DNA of 64,000 bases, taken from positions 620,001-684,000 of the forward strand of contig NZ_JACHJV010000001.1 of the NCBI RefSeq assembly GCF_014203855.1. Direction: 5' to 3'. Both the position numbers and the translations under genes were made by a program. Numbering within the stretch: the stretch's first letter is position 1; every line of letters begins with the position of its first letter. The notes under the pieces are model-generated. The model saw nothing but the letters and a program-made list of their open reading frames with translations. It was not told the origin of the DNA and did not search any database. Positions 46,106 through 54,847 of the stretch are shown here, in pieces. Source of the stretch: Kitasatospora kifunensis (lineage in GTDB: Bacteria > Actinomycetota > Actinomycetes > Streptomycetales > Streptomycetaceae).

Positions 46106-46942
46106 ATGGCAGACCAGCCGACCCGCAGGACACCGCAGGCCCGCGAAGCCCAGGTGCTGCGCACCGAACGGATCACGCCGCACATGGTGCGCCTGGTCCT
46201 CGGCGGCGCGGGGCTGGACGGCTTCGACGCCACGGAGTTCACCGACCACTACATCAAGGTGCTCTTCGCGCCCGAGGGCGTGAGCTACCCGGAGCCGTTC
46301 GACATGGCGCGCATCCGCGAGGAGTTCACGCGCGAGCAGTGGCCGGTCACCCGGACGTACACGGTGCGGGCCTGGGACGCTGCGCAGCACGAGCTGACCG
46401 TCGACTTCGTGGTCCACGGCGACGAGGGCCTGGCCGGACCGTGGGCCGCCCGGGCGCAGCCCGGCGAGACGGTGCGGTTCCTGGGCCCCGGCGGCGGCTA
46501 CGCCCCGGAGCAGAGCGCCGACTGGCACCTGCTGGCGGGCGACGAGAGCGCCCTGCCCGCGATCGCCGCCGCGCTGGAACGGATGCCGGCCGGCGCCGTG
46601 GTGCACGCCTTCGTCGAGGTCGCGGACGCCGCGGAGGAGCAGAAGATCGTCTCGCCCGCCGACGTCAAGGTCAGCTGGCTGCACCGCGGCGAGCGTCCGG
46701 TGGGCGAGGCGCTGATCGAGGCGGTGCGCGCGCTGGACTTCCCCGCCGGCGCGGTGTCCGCCTTCGTGCACGGCGAGGCGGGCTTCGTGAAGGAGCTGCG
46801 GCGCCAGCTGCGCCTGGAGCACGGCGTGCCGCGCGAGCAGTTGTCGATCTCGGGCTACTGGCGCCTGGGCCAGAGCGACGAGGCGTGGCGGGCGGCCAAG
46901 CGCGAGTGGAACGCCCAGGTGGAGGCCGAGCAGGACGCGTAG
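46106..46942 (+). CDS. Siderophore-interacting protein (ferric-siderophore reductase)
   Basis: The 278-residue FAD-dependent protein is of the SIP/ViuB family. The flavin motif RTYTVRAWD lies near residue 80, FLGPGGGYAP near 130, DWHLLAGDESALPAIAAALE near 145, and the typical end SISGYWRLGQSDEAWRAAKREW is present. It releases iron from imported ferric siderophores by reduction. The ATG at 46106 has GGGGA five bases upstream. An iron box precedes it, consistent with derepression under iron limitation. Confidence 0.9.
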   Translation: MADQPTRRTPQAREAQVLRTERITPHMVRLVLGGAGLDGFDATEFTDHYIKVLFAPEGVSYPEPFDMARIREEFTREQWPVTRTYTVRAWDAAQHELTVDFVVHGDEGLAGPWAARAQPGETVRFLGPGGGYAPEQSADWHLLAGDESALPAIAAALERMPAGAVVHAFVEVADAAEEQKIVSPADVKVSWLHRGERPVGEALIEAVRALDFPAGAVSAFVHGEAGFVKELRRQLRLEHGVPREQLSISGYWRLGQSDEAWRAAKREWNAQVEAEQDA

Positions 46943-47077
46943 ACCGGCTGACCCGGGCCGGCTGCGCTCAGCCACCCGGGGCACCTGGCCGGGCGCGCGG
47001 GCGGGTCACGGGGTGCCGGGCGACCGGGGCGACTAGCTTGCCGGTGGATCGGACCGATGCCACCGGGAGCAGCCGTC

Positions 47078-48379
47078 ATGACAACTCCGCACCGCCCCGC
47101 GCCGGCGCAGGTGCGCGCCTGGCAGGTGCTGCGCAATCCGAAGGCCTGGTACTTCCCCGCCGGCATCGTCGCCCTGCTGGCGCTGCTGCTGTCGCTGCTC
47201 TACCTGGGCGGCGTGGCGGACCCGAGCGGGGACCTGCACCGACTGCCGATCGGGCTGGTCAACGCCGACCGCGGCACCACCGTGGCCGGGCGCCAGGAGA
47301 ACCTCGGCGCCCAGCTCGTCGCCGGGATCAGCAACGCCCCCGACCCCAAGGAGCAGGTCTCCTGGCGGCTGCTGGACCGGGCGGGTGCCCAGGACGGCCT
47401 GACCTCGGGGAAGCTGGACGGCGTGCTCGAGGTCCCCGACGGCTTCACCGCCGCGGTCGCCGCGCTCGGCAGCACCAGCGCACGGCCCCCCGCACGCCCC
47501 ACCGTCAACGTGCTGACCAACCCCGGGGTGGGCAGCCTGGCCTCCTCGCTGGCCAGCTCGATCACCCAGGCGGCCGCCCGCCAGGCCTCGCTGCAGCTCG
47601 GCGGCTCGCTGACGGCGGCTGCCGCCTCGTCCCCTCACGGCGGCGCGCCGAGCAACGCGACGCGCCTGCTGCTCGCCGACCCGATCACCGTCTCGGTCCA
47701 GGTCGGCCACCCGATCGGTTCGCACAGCGGCCTGGGGCTGACCGCCTTCTACTACACCCTGCTGCTGGTCCTCAGCGGCTTCTTGGGTGCCAACATCATC
47801 AGCAACGGCGTCGACGTGGGCCTCGGCTACGCCGACAGCGAGCTCGGCCCCTGGCACACCCGCCGCCCCGTGGTGCCGATCAACCGCACCCAGACGCTGC
47901 TCGCCAAGTGGGGCATGTCGGTGGTGCTGGCCGCGGTGACCTCCTCGCTGGTGATGGTCGGCGGCATCGTGATCATCGGCATCGACGCCTCGCACCTGCC
48001 GCTGCTGTGGGTCTTCTCGTTCTGCGCGAGCGCGGCGGTGGGCTTGGGCGTGCAGGCCATCAACGCCGCGTTCGGCGGTATCGGACAGCTCGTCAGCATG
48101 TTCGTCTTCGTCGCCGTCGCCCTGCCCTCCTCCGGTGCGACGATCCCACTGCAGGCGCTGCCCTCCTTCTACCGCTGGCTGGCCACCTTCGAGCCGATGC
48201 GCCAACTCAGCGACGGCACCCGCGCGATCCTCTACTTCGATGCCCGCGCCGACGCCGGACTCGTCCGCGCCTGGATCGCCATCGCCGTCGCCGTGGTCCT
48301 GGCCCTGGCCTTCGGCCTGGCCATCACCCGCTACTACGACCGCAAGGGCCTGCACCGGATGGTCCCCAAGATCGCCTGA
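47078..48379 (+). CDS. YhgE/DUF3533-type multi-helix membrane protein
   Basis: The 433-residue protein has one N-terminal helix, a large outside loop of about 170 residues (GLVNADRGTTVAGRQENLGAQLVAGI and the rest), and five or six C-terminal helices. This is the ABC-2-like/YhgE-Pip layout that includes transport and phage-receptor proteins. The ATG at 47078 is chosen for the short N-terminus. No ATPase gene is adjacent, so it may act alone. Function unknown. Confidence 0.75.
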   Translation: MTTPHRPAPAQVRAWQVLRNPKAWYFPAGIVALLALLLSLLYLGGVADPSGDLHRLPIGLVNADRGTTVAGRQENLGAQLVAGISNAPDPKEQVSWRLLDRAGAQDGLTSGKLDGVLEVPDGFTAAVAALGSTSARPPARPTVNVLTNPGVGSLASSLASSITQAAARQASLQLGGSLTAAAASSPHGGAPSNATRLLLADPITVSVQVGHPIGSHSGLGLTAFYYTLLLVLSGFLGANIISNGVDVGLGYADSELGPWHTRRPVVPINRTQTLLAKWGMSVVLAAVTSSLVMVGGIVIIGIDASHLPLLWVFSFCASAAVGLGVQAINAAFGGIGQLVSMFVFVAVALPSSGATIPLQALPSFYRWLATFEPMRQLSDGTRAILYFDARADAGLVRAWIAIAVAVVLALAFGLAITRYYDRKGLHRMVPKIA

Positions 48380-48391
48380 GCACAGCCGTGC

Positions 48392-48420
48392 CGGCCGCCT
48401 GGCACGCAGCTCGGCGGCCG
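48392..48420. terminator. Possible terminator after the YhgE-like gene
   Basis: CGGCCGCC (48392-48399) pairs with GGCGGCCG (48413-48420) around a 13-base loop, 12 bases after the stop. Confidence 0.5.
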
Positions 48421-48446
48421 TACCGGCGTCGCGCCGCGGGCCGGTC

Positions 48447-49300
48447 TCAGCCCACCAGGCGGGCGAGCAGCTCCGGGTGGTCGGCCAAGGCATCGGTGAG
48501 CGCCTGCTGGGCGAGCGGCTGGTAGCGCTCGGTGTCCGTGCCGGCCCAGTCGATCGAGCCGAACGGCGGCTGCGGATCGTACTCGTTGGCATCCTCCCCG
48601 CGCTAAGGCACGGGGATTCCGGCCGCGCCGTCGGCACGGGGCTTGCGCCCTGCATCGGCGGCGTTCCGGTGGGTTCCCCGTTCAACGGGCCGTGCCTGGC
48701 GTGGGATTGCCACACCGGGTCTCACCGGCCCTCCAGGGGCGTTTAGCCTGTCCGCCCGCCCGGCGGCCAGGATGTTTCGAGCGGCGTTGAGGTCACGGTC
48801 ATGCAGCACCCCGCACGCACCACAGGTCCAGGCGCGGACCGCGAGGGGCTTGGAGCCGTCGCGGTGCCCGCACGCGGAGCAGAGCTGGGAGGAGGGGAAC
48901 GCACGGTGCACGATCCCGACGTACCTCCCGTAGCGGGCGGCCTTCTCCTCCAGCATGCGCCGGAAGGTGGACCATCCGGCGTCGTGCACCGACTTGGCCA
49001 GGAGGCCACCGACAACAAAGAGAATCCCGGCACTCCGCGCCTCCAAACCAAGCGCCCTTCCCCCACCCTCCGGGCGACCAGTTGGAGCGCCATGTCGATA
49101 CCGGCCGAGAGGCCGGCGGCAGTGATGCACCGCCAGTCCTCCACCCACCACTGCGCCACCAGCGTCGTGCCGAAGCGGATGAGCAGATCCCGGTACCACC
49201 ATTCCGGGCACGCTACGGCACCACGCCCTCCAGCAACCGCACCGCCCTGAGCAGCGCGAGGGTGGGGGCAACGGCCTGATGCCAGGACAGTCACGCACCA
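48447..49300 (-). pseudogene. DJ-1/PfpI-family pseudogene split by a TnpB remnant
   Basis: The C-terminal part (48447-48590) reads EYDPQPPFGSIDW then a helix ending in LARLVG and a stop. The preceding part of the same kind of protein (about 49056-49300) reads [22 protein letters not shown] and [19 protein letters not shown], a hallmark of DJ-1/PfpI proteins. About 450 bp of transposon sequence separate them. Frame breaks also occur upstream (a stop near LLEGVVP), and nothing of the N-terminus remains. Two related intact genes lie at 53072-53686 and 53760-54743. Confidence 0.75.
48603..49055 (-). mobile_element. tnpB: IS200/IS605-family TnpB remnant with right-end hairpin
   Basis: Only the C-terminal third of TnpB survives: [27 protein letters not shown], the zinc ribbon CSACGHRDG with [11 protein letters not shown], and [10 protein letters not shown]. 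The RuvC Asp in the [11 protein letters not shown] stretch is present, but the first 250 or so residues and any tnpA are missing. The hairpin at 48596-48615 (CCCCG with CGGGG) over the stop codon matches the right end of such elements, close to GCCAA. The element cannot move by itself. Confidence 0.8.
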
Positions 49301-49400
49301 ACGGCCTGACGGGCCGTCACCGGAGCATCGAAGGCTGGTCAAGGACGCCCTGAGCTGATCTCCTTGAGTTCGACAGCCCACGAACGGAGAGGTGCCGCCC

Positions 49401-51263
49401 ATGACGTCGACCGACCCCGGCATACCAGCTGCCCCGGGCAGGGCCGATCGCCGTTCCCCCGCCCGGTACTTGTGGTGGCTGGTGCGCTGCCAGCCAGGGC
49501 GAGCGGTGGCGGGGGCGGTGTTGGGCAGCACCTGGATGGTGGGACTGACCCTGCCGCCGTATCTGCTCTCGCGGGCGATCGATGACGGGTTGACCGCGGG
49601 GAACTCGGCGGCGCTGGTCGGCTGGTGTGCGGCGCTGCTGGGGGCCGGGGTGGTGAGCGCTTGGTTGTCGATCATGCGGCACCGCACCATGACGCGGGTG
49701 CGGATGACGGCCGCCCTGCGGACCGCGCAGATCGTGGTGGCGCAGGCGGCGCGCCTCGGGGCCTCGCTGCCGCGCCAGGTCTCGGCCGGCGAGGTGGTCA
49801 CCATCGGGATCGGCGATGTCGGGGCGGTGGCCACGGCGTTGACGGTCGTCGGTCCCGGGGTGGGCGCGGTGGTGGCCTCTGTCGCGGTGGCCGGGCTGCT
49901 GTTGGCGATCTCGCCGTTGCTGGCGGCGGTGGTGCTGATCGGGGTCTCGGTACTCGCGCTGCTGGTGGGGCCGCTGCTGCGGCGGCTGCAGGGGACGGCT
50001 GCGACGTATCGGGAGCTGCAAGGCGGGCTCGCCGCACGGTTCGTGGACATCGCGGGCGGGCTGCGCGTGCTGACCGGGCTCGGCGGCAAGGAGGTGTACG
50101 CCGCCCGATACCGGCACGATTCGCAGCAGTTGCAGGAGCAGGGCTACCGGGTCGGTGCGGTCAACAGCTGGATCCAGGCCCTTGAGGTCGGACTGCCCGC
50201 CCTCTTCCTGGCCGCCGTGACCTGGCTGGCGGCCCGGCTCGCCGCCCAGGGGACCATCACCGTCGGCGACTTGGTCGCGGTGTACGGATACGTCGCGGTG
50301 CTCGCGCTGCCGGTCTCGATCCTCATCGAGGGCGGTGCCCAGCTCACCGCCGGCCTGGTCGCCGCCCGGCGGGTGGTCCGCTTCCTGGCGCTGACGCCCG
50401 ATGAGGAGAACGGGCGGGAGGATGGGCAGGAGGACGGCCAGGAAGCCGGGCAGGAGGCCAGGCAGGCAACCGAGTCGGCGCCGAGCGAGCCGTCGGTGCT
50501 CCACGATCCGGCCTCCGGCGTCAAGGTGCTGCCGGGGCGGCTGACCGCGCTCGTCAGCGCCCGCCCGGCGGAGTCGGCGGCCGTGGTCGACCGCCTCGGG
50601 CGGTTCACGGACTCGGCGGCGACCTGGGGCGGCGTCCGGCTCGACCAGGTCGAGTTGGCGCAGGTCCGCGAGCGGATCCTGGTCGCGGACAACGAGGCCG
50701 ACCTGTTCGCCGGCCCGCTGCGCACGGTCGTCGCGGGCCGGTGGGAGCGTGGCGAGGCGGCCTTCCAGGCCGCGCTGGAGCCTGCGCTGGAGGCCGCGCT
50801 GGAGGCCGCGCTGGAGGCGGCCGTGGCGCAGGACATCGTGCGCGGACTGCCGGACGGACTGGAGGCGTTCATCGACGCGCAGGGCCGCAACCTCTCCGGC
50901 GGCCAGCGCCAACGCCTGCGCCTGGCCCGGGCGTTGCTGGCCGACCCCGAGGTGCTGCTGGCGGTGGAGCCCACCTCGGCCGTCGACGCGCACACCGAGG
51001 CGGCGATCGCGGCGCGGCTGCGCGCGGCCAGGGCCGGGCGCAGCACGCTGGTGACCAGCACCTCACCGCTGATGCTGGACGCGGCGGACACCGTCTACTA
51101 CCTGGTCGACGGCCAGGTGGCGGCCGTCGGCAGCCACCGTGAACTCCTGGACGGGCAGCCCGGCTACCGCCTGCTGGTGGCTCGAAACGAGGCCGACGAG
51201 GAGCCCGAGAACGCCGAGCGGGCGCAGAGCGGCGAGGACCTGCGGCGGGAGTACGTCCGATGA
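49401..51263 (+). CDS. ABC exporter subunit with degenerate ATPase site
   Basis: The 620-residue protein has an N-terminal six-helix exporter domain (about 20-325) and an ATPase domain (about 370-600). The Walker A position reads SARPAESAA, with no GxxGxGKS. Walker B reads EVLLAVEPTSA, with its Asp changed to Val. The switch His is replaced (VTSTSPL). The signature NLSGGQRQRLRLARAL is intact. It overlaps the next gene by ATGA. Together they should form a heterodimer in which this subunit supplies only the signature. A Glu-rich linker and a 12-bp DNA repeat (50777-50823) are expansions. Confidence 0.85.
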   Translation: MTSTDPGIPAAPGRADRRSPARYLWWLVRCQPGRAVAGAVLGSTWMVGLTLPPYLLSRAIDDGLTAGNSAALVGWCAALLGAGVVSAWLSIMRHRTMTRVRMTAALRTAQIVVAQAARLGASLPRQVSAGEVVTIGIGDVGAVATALTVVGPGVGAVVASVAVAGLLLAISPLLAAVVLIGVSVLALLVGPLLRRLQGTAATYRELQGGLAARFVDIAGGLRVLTGLGGKEVYAARYRHDSQQLQEQGYRVGAVNSWIQALEVGLPALFLAAVTWLAARLAAQGTITVGDLVAVYGYVAVLALPVSILIEGGAQLTAGLVAARRVVRFLALTPDEENGREDGQEDGQEAGQEARQATESAPSEPSVLHDPASGVKVLPGRLTALVSARPAESAAVVDRLGRFTDSAATWGGVRLDQVELAQVRERILVADNEADLFAGPLRTVVAGRWERGEAAFQAALEPALEAALEAALEAAVAQDIVRGLPDGLEAFIDAQGRNLSGGQRQRLRLARALLADPEVLLAVEPTSAVDAHTEAAIAARLRAARAGRSTLVTSTSPLMLDAADTVYYLVDGQVAAVGSHRELLDGQPGYRLLVARNEADEEPENAERAQSGEDLRREYVR

Positions 51264-53047
51264 CCCACCACACGCCCCAGGCGACCAAGTCCCTGCCGAT
51301 CGCCGAGCCCGCCCAGGTGCGCCGAGCCGCCGCCCGGCTGATCCGGCTGGACGGGCGGGCCTTCGCCGCCATGCTCGCCCTCTACGCCCTGGCCTCCGGC
51401 GCCGGCCTGGTCGGTCCATGGCTGCTGGGGCGGATCATCGACACGGTCGCGAGCGGTGGCGGGTCGGCTGCCGTCGACCGGGCTGCGCTGGTCATCGTGG
51501 CCTGCGCGCTGACCCAGCTCCTGCTCACCCGCTGTGCCGGGTACGTGGGTTACCGGTTCGGCGAGCGGACCCTGGCGCGGGTGCGCGAGCAGTTCGTGGA
51601 CCGGGCGCTGGCACTGCCCGCCTCGGTGGTGGAACGGGCCGGCACCGGCGACCTGACGACCCGGGGCACCACCGACGTCGCGACGGTCGGCACGACCCTG
51701 CGCGACATCGGTCCCGTGGTGCTCATCGCGGCGGTACAGGCGCTGCTGATCCTCGGCGCGGTCTTCGTGCTCAATCCGCTGCTCGGCGCCTGCGGGGTGC
51801 TCGGCCTGGCCGGCATCTGGTTCGCCACCCGCTGGTACCTGCGCCGGGCGCGGGCGGCCTACCTGGCACAGGGCGCGGCCTGGTCCGCGTTGGCGGAGGT
51901 GGTTGCGGCCACGGCCACCGGCGCGCGCACCGTCGAGGCCCTCGGGCTGCAGCAGCGCCGCATCGAGGAGTGCCGGGAGGCCGCCGGCACGGTCCGCGGC
52001 GCGATGAACCGGACGCTGGCCCTGCGCAGCGTGCTCTTCCCGTCCGTGGACGTCTCCTACGCCGTACCGGTGGTCGGTGTACTGCTGATCGGCGGCTTCC
52101 TGCACCGGCACGGCGCGATGAGCCTGGGTGCGGTGGTCGCCTCGGCGCTGTATCTGCGGCAGCTGTCCGGTCCGTTGGACACCATCCTGATGTGGACCGA
52201 GCAGTTGCAGAGCAGCGGCGCCGCCTTCTCCCGGGTCGAGGGTCTGGCCCAGGCCCCGCAGGCCCGACCGGCCGGCGAGCAGGTACCCGCCGACAACCGG
52301 ATCGAGCTGTCCGACGTCCACTACGCCTACGAGAACGGCCACCCGGTCCTGCACGGCGTCGAGTTGACCGTTCGGCCCGGTGAACGGCTGGCCCTGGTCG
52401 GCCCCTCCGGCGCGGGCAAGAGCACCCTGGCCAGGCTGCTCGCCGGCGTCGACGCACCGACCGAGGGAACCGTGACGGTCGGTCAGGTCCCGATCGTGGA
52501 ACTGGACTCCGAGCAGCTGCGCCGACAGGTCGTCCTCGTCACCCAGGAACACCACGTCTTCCTGGGCACGGTCCGGGACAACCTGCGGATCGCCGCGCCC
52601 GCGGCCACCGACGCCCAGCTGCAGGCGGCGCTGACCGTCGTCGGCGCCGACTGGGTCGCGGAGCTGCCGGCGGGCCTGGGCACCGAACTGGGGCCGGTCC
52701 CGGATGCCGACGGACACCGGATCAACGGCTCGCAGGCGCAGCAACTGGCCCTGACCAGAGTCGTGCTGGCCGACCCCCACACCATCGTGCTGGACGAGGC
52801 GACCGCCCTGCTCGACCCGGCCACCGCCCGCCACACCGAACGGGCGCTGGCCGCCGTACTGGCCGGTCGCACCGTCATCGCCATCGCGCACCGCCTGCAT
52901 ACCGCCCATGACGCGGACCGCGTGGCGGTACTGGAGGGCGGCCGCCTCACCGAACTGGGCACGCACGACGAGCTGGTGGCGGGCGAGGGACCCTACGCCG
53001 CGCTCTGGCGCTCCTGGCACGGCGACTCTCCCACCGAGCACTTCTGA
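51260..53047 (+). CDS. ABC exporter subunit with intact Walker motifs
   Basis: The 595-residue protein has six helices (about 30-320) followed by an ATPase domain (about 350-590). Walker A GPSGAGKST, Walker B HTIVLDEAT and the switch His (AIAHRLH) are intact. The signature reads INGSQAQQLAL in place of LSGGQ. It complements its partner: the working ATP site would pair this subunit's Walker motifs with the partner's signature. Substrate unknown. The downstream convergent DJ-1 gene begins 25 bases after the stop. Confidence 0.87.
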   Translation: MTHHTPQATKSLPIAEPAQVRRAAARLIRLDGRAFAAMLALYALASGAGLVGPWLLGRIIDTVASGGGSAAVDRAALVIVACALTQLLLTRCAGYVGYRFGERTLARVREQFVDRALALPASVVERAGTGDLTTRGTTDVATVGTTLRDIGPVVLIAAVQALLILGAVFVLNPLLGACGVLGLAGIWFATRWYLRRARAAYLAQGAAWSALAEVVAATATGARTVEALGLQQRRIEECREAAGTVRGAMNRTLALRSVLFPSVDVSYAVPVVGVLLIGGFLHRHGAMSLGAVVASALYLRQLSGPLDTILMWTEQLQSSGAAFSRVEGLAQAPQARPAGEQVPADNRIELSDVHYAYENGHPVLHGVELTVRPGERLALVGPSGAGKSTLARLLAGVDAPTEGTVTVGQVPIVELDSEQLRRQVVLVTQEHHVFLGTVRDNLRIAAPAATDAQLQAALTVVGADWVAELPAGLGTELGPVPDADGHRINGSQAQQLALTRVVLADPHTIVLDEATALLDPATARHTERALAAVLAGRTVIAIAHRLHTAHDADRVAVLEGGRLTELGTHDELVAGEGPYAALWRSWHGDSPTEHF

Positions 53048-53071
53048 CGGAGCGTCAGTCAACCTTGTCCG

Positions 53072-53686
53072 TCAGTCGGCCAGCGGCTCGTCCGCGAGGT
53101 ACGGCGGGGCCGGCTCGTACTGGATGTAGTTGCGCACGGCGCGGGCGTGGTCGCGCCCGTGCAGTCGGCCGATCAGCCACAGGGCCAGGTCGATGCCGGC
53201 CGAAACCCCCTGGCTGGTGGCCAGTTGGCCGTCGATCACATAGCGGGCGTCACGGACCACCGTGACGTCGCCGCGCGCCTGCAGCTCGTCCTCGAAGGCG
53301 TGGTGGGTGGCCACCCGGCGGCCGCGGGCCGGGCCGGCCTCGTGCAGGAGCAGCGCGCCGGTGCAGACGCTGGTGGTCCAGGCGGCCTGGGCGGAGGTCT
53401 TGCGGATCCAGTCGATCAGCACCGGGTTGGACACCTCGCTCCGGGTGCCGTTGCCCCCGGGGACCAACAGCAGGTCCAGCGGCGGGTGGTCCTCGAAGGT
53501 ATGGTCGGGCAGCACCCGCATGCCCTTGTTGCAGCGCACCGGTCCTGGCCGCTCGGCGATCAGCACGGCCTGGTCGGCGTACTGGTTCTCGGCCCGGAGC
53601 TTGGCGGAGACGGTGAACACCTCCCAGGGGCCGGCGAAGTCCAGTTCCTCGGCACCCTCGAAGAGCAGGAGCCCATAAGTCGTCAT
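53072..53686 (-). CDS. DJ-1/PfpI-family protein, isonitrile hydratase-like
   Basis: The 204-residue protein has the nucleophile elbow TSVCTGALLL near residue 108, the opening LLFEGAEELDFAGPWEVF, and SQGVSAGIDLALWLIGRLHG, all found in InhA-type isonitrile hydratases and related amidases. It lies just downstream, on the same strand, of a GlxA-type AraC regulator that carries the same domain. The actual substrate is unknown. Confidence 0.8.
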   Translation of the reverse strand: MTTYGLLLFEGAEELDFAGPWEVFTVSAKLRAENQYADQAVLIAERPGPVRCNKGMRVLPDHTFEDHPPLDLLLVPGGNGTRSEVSNPVLIDWIRKTSAQAAWTTSVCTGALLLHEAGPARGRRVATHHAFEDELQARGDVTVVRDARYVIDGQLATSQGVSAGIDLALWLIGRLHGRDHARAVRNYIQYEPAPPYLADEPLAD

Positions 53687-53759
53687 GTCTACTTCCTCAT
53701 TACTCGGGGATCAGGGGTCAGGGAGCGGAGAGCGGTGAGCAGCGAGCGGGAGTTGGGGA

Positions 53760-54743
53760 TCAGAGCGCGGAGCGCGGCTCACCGCTGACGGTTCGGAAGC
53801 GGTCCCGGTAGTCGGAGGGCGTGACGCCGACCTGCCGGTGGAAGGAGCGGCGCAGGGTCTCCGCGGTGCCGAAGCCGTATCGGCGCGCGATGGCCTCCAC
53901 CGGGTCGTCGCCCTCGGACAGTGCCCGGCGAGCCGCTTCCACCCGCACCCGCTCCACATAGCCGGCCGGTGGAGTGCCGAGTTCCGCGGTGAACCTGCGC
54001 TGCAGGTGACGGGGGCTCAGCCCGGCCTGCGCCGCCAGGTCGGCGACGGCGTGCCGGGCGCCGGGGTCGGCGTGGATCGTCGCCACCGCGGCGCGGATCG
54101 GGTCGCTGGACGGCTGGCGCGACCAGAGCGGCACGCTGAACTGCGACTGGCTGCCGGGTCGGCGCAGAAAGAGCACCAGCTCCTGGGCTACGGCGTGGGC
54201 CACCGCCCGGCCCAGGTCGTCCTCCACCAGGGCGAGCGCGAGGTCCATGCCCGCGGTCACCCCGGCCGAGGTCCACACCCGCCCGTCCCGGATGAAGATC
54301 GGGTCGCAGTCCACCCGCAACCCGGGCTGCTCGCGGGCGAGTTGTTCGCCGCGCGACCAGTGGGTGGTGACCCGGCAGCCATCCACCAGGCCTGCGGCGG
54401 CCAGCAGGAACACCCCGCTGCAGACCGAGGTGACCCGGCGGGCCTGCGCGCCGGCGGCGGCGATCCAGTCGACCAGCGCCCGGTGGTGCCGGGCCTGGTC
54501 GACGCCCTCGCCGCCCACCGCCACCAGGGTGTCGATCCCCCGCGGATCGAGGTCGGCCACGCCGTACTCCGCGTGCACGGGCAGGCCGCCGCGCGTCCGC
54601 ACCGGGCCCGCGGTGGGCGCCACGATCTGGCAGCTGAACCCGTCCGAGTGGCGGCCCGCGTGCTGGAACACCTCGTACGGGCCGACCAGGTCGAGCGGCT
54701 GAAAGCCTTCGAAGATCACGAAGACGATGCGGGGTTTCGTCAC
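53760..54743 (-). CDS. GlxA-type AraC-family regulator with DJ-1 domain
   Basis: The 327-residue protein has an N-terminal DJ-1/PfpI-like sensor domain (about 1-190; TSVCSGVFLLAAAGL and SAGVTAGMDLALALVEDDLG). A C-terminal AraC double helix-turn-helix follows (about 215-315; DLAAQAGLSPRHLQRRFTAELGTPPAGYVERVRVEAARRAL). The start is uncertain. The GTG at 54743 gives the usual family N-terminus, but AAGGA abuts it directly; an ATG at 54806 would add 21 residues. It probably controls the adjacent DJ-1 gene. Confidence 0.82.
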   Translation of the reverse strand: MTKPRIVFVIFEGFQPLDLVGPYEVFQHAGRHSDGFSCQIVAPTAGPVRTRGGLPVHAEYGVADLDPRGIDTLVAVGGEGVDQARHHRALVDWIAAAGAQARRVTSVCSGVFLLAAAGLVDGCRVTTHWSRGEQLAREQPGLRVDCDPIFIRDGRVWTSAGVTAGMDLALALVEDDLGRAVAHAVAQELVLFLRRPGSQSQFSVPLWSRQPSSDPIRAAVATIHADPGARHAVADLAAQAGLSPRHLQRRFTAELGTPPAGYVERVRVEAARRALSEGDDPVEAIARRYGFGTAETLRRSFHRQVGVTPSDYRDRFRTVSGEPRSAL

Positions 54744-54847
54744 TCCTTCAGCCTGCTGCTCCACCCGAGCTGGCGTCAACGACACCCACCCCACGATTCG
54801 CGCCATCCACCGTTCGGCGTAACAGGGTGCCGGGTTCCGGGTGCCGG

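Noticed and set aside
48603..49055. Active IS605-family transposon
   Set aside because: The first two thirds of TnpB and any TnpA are missing.
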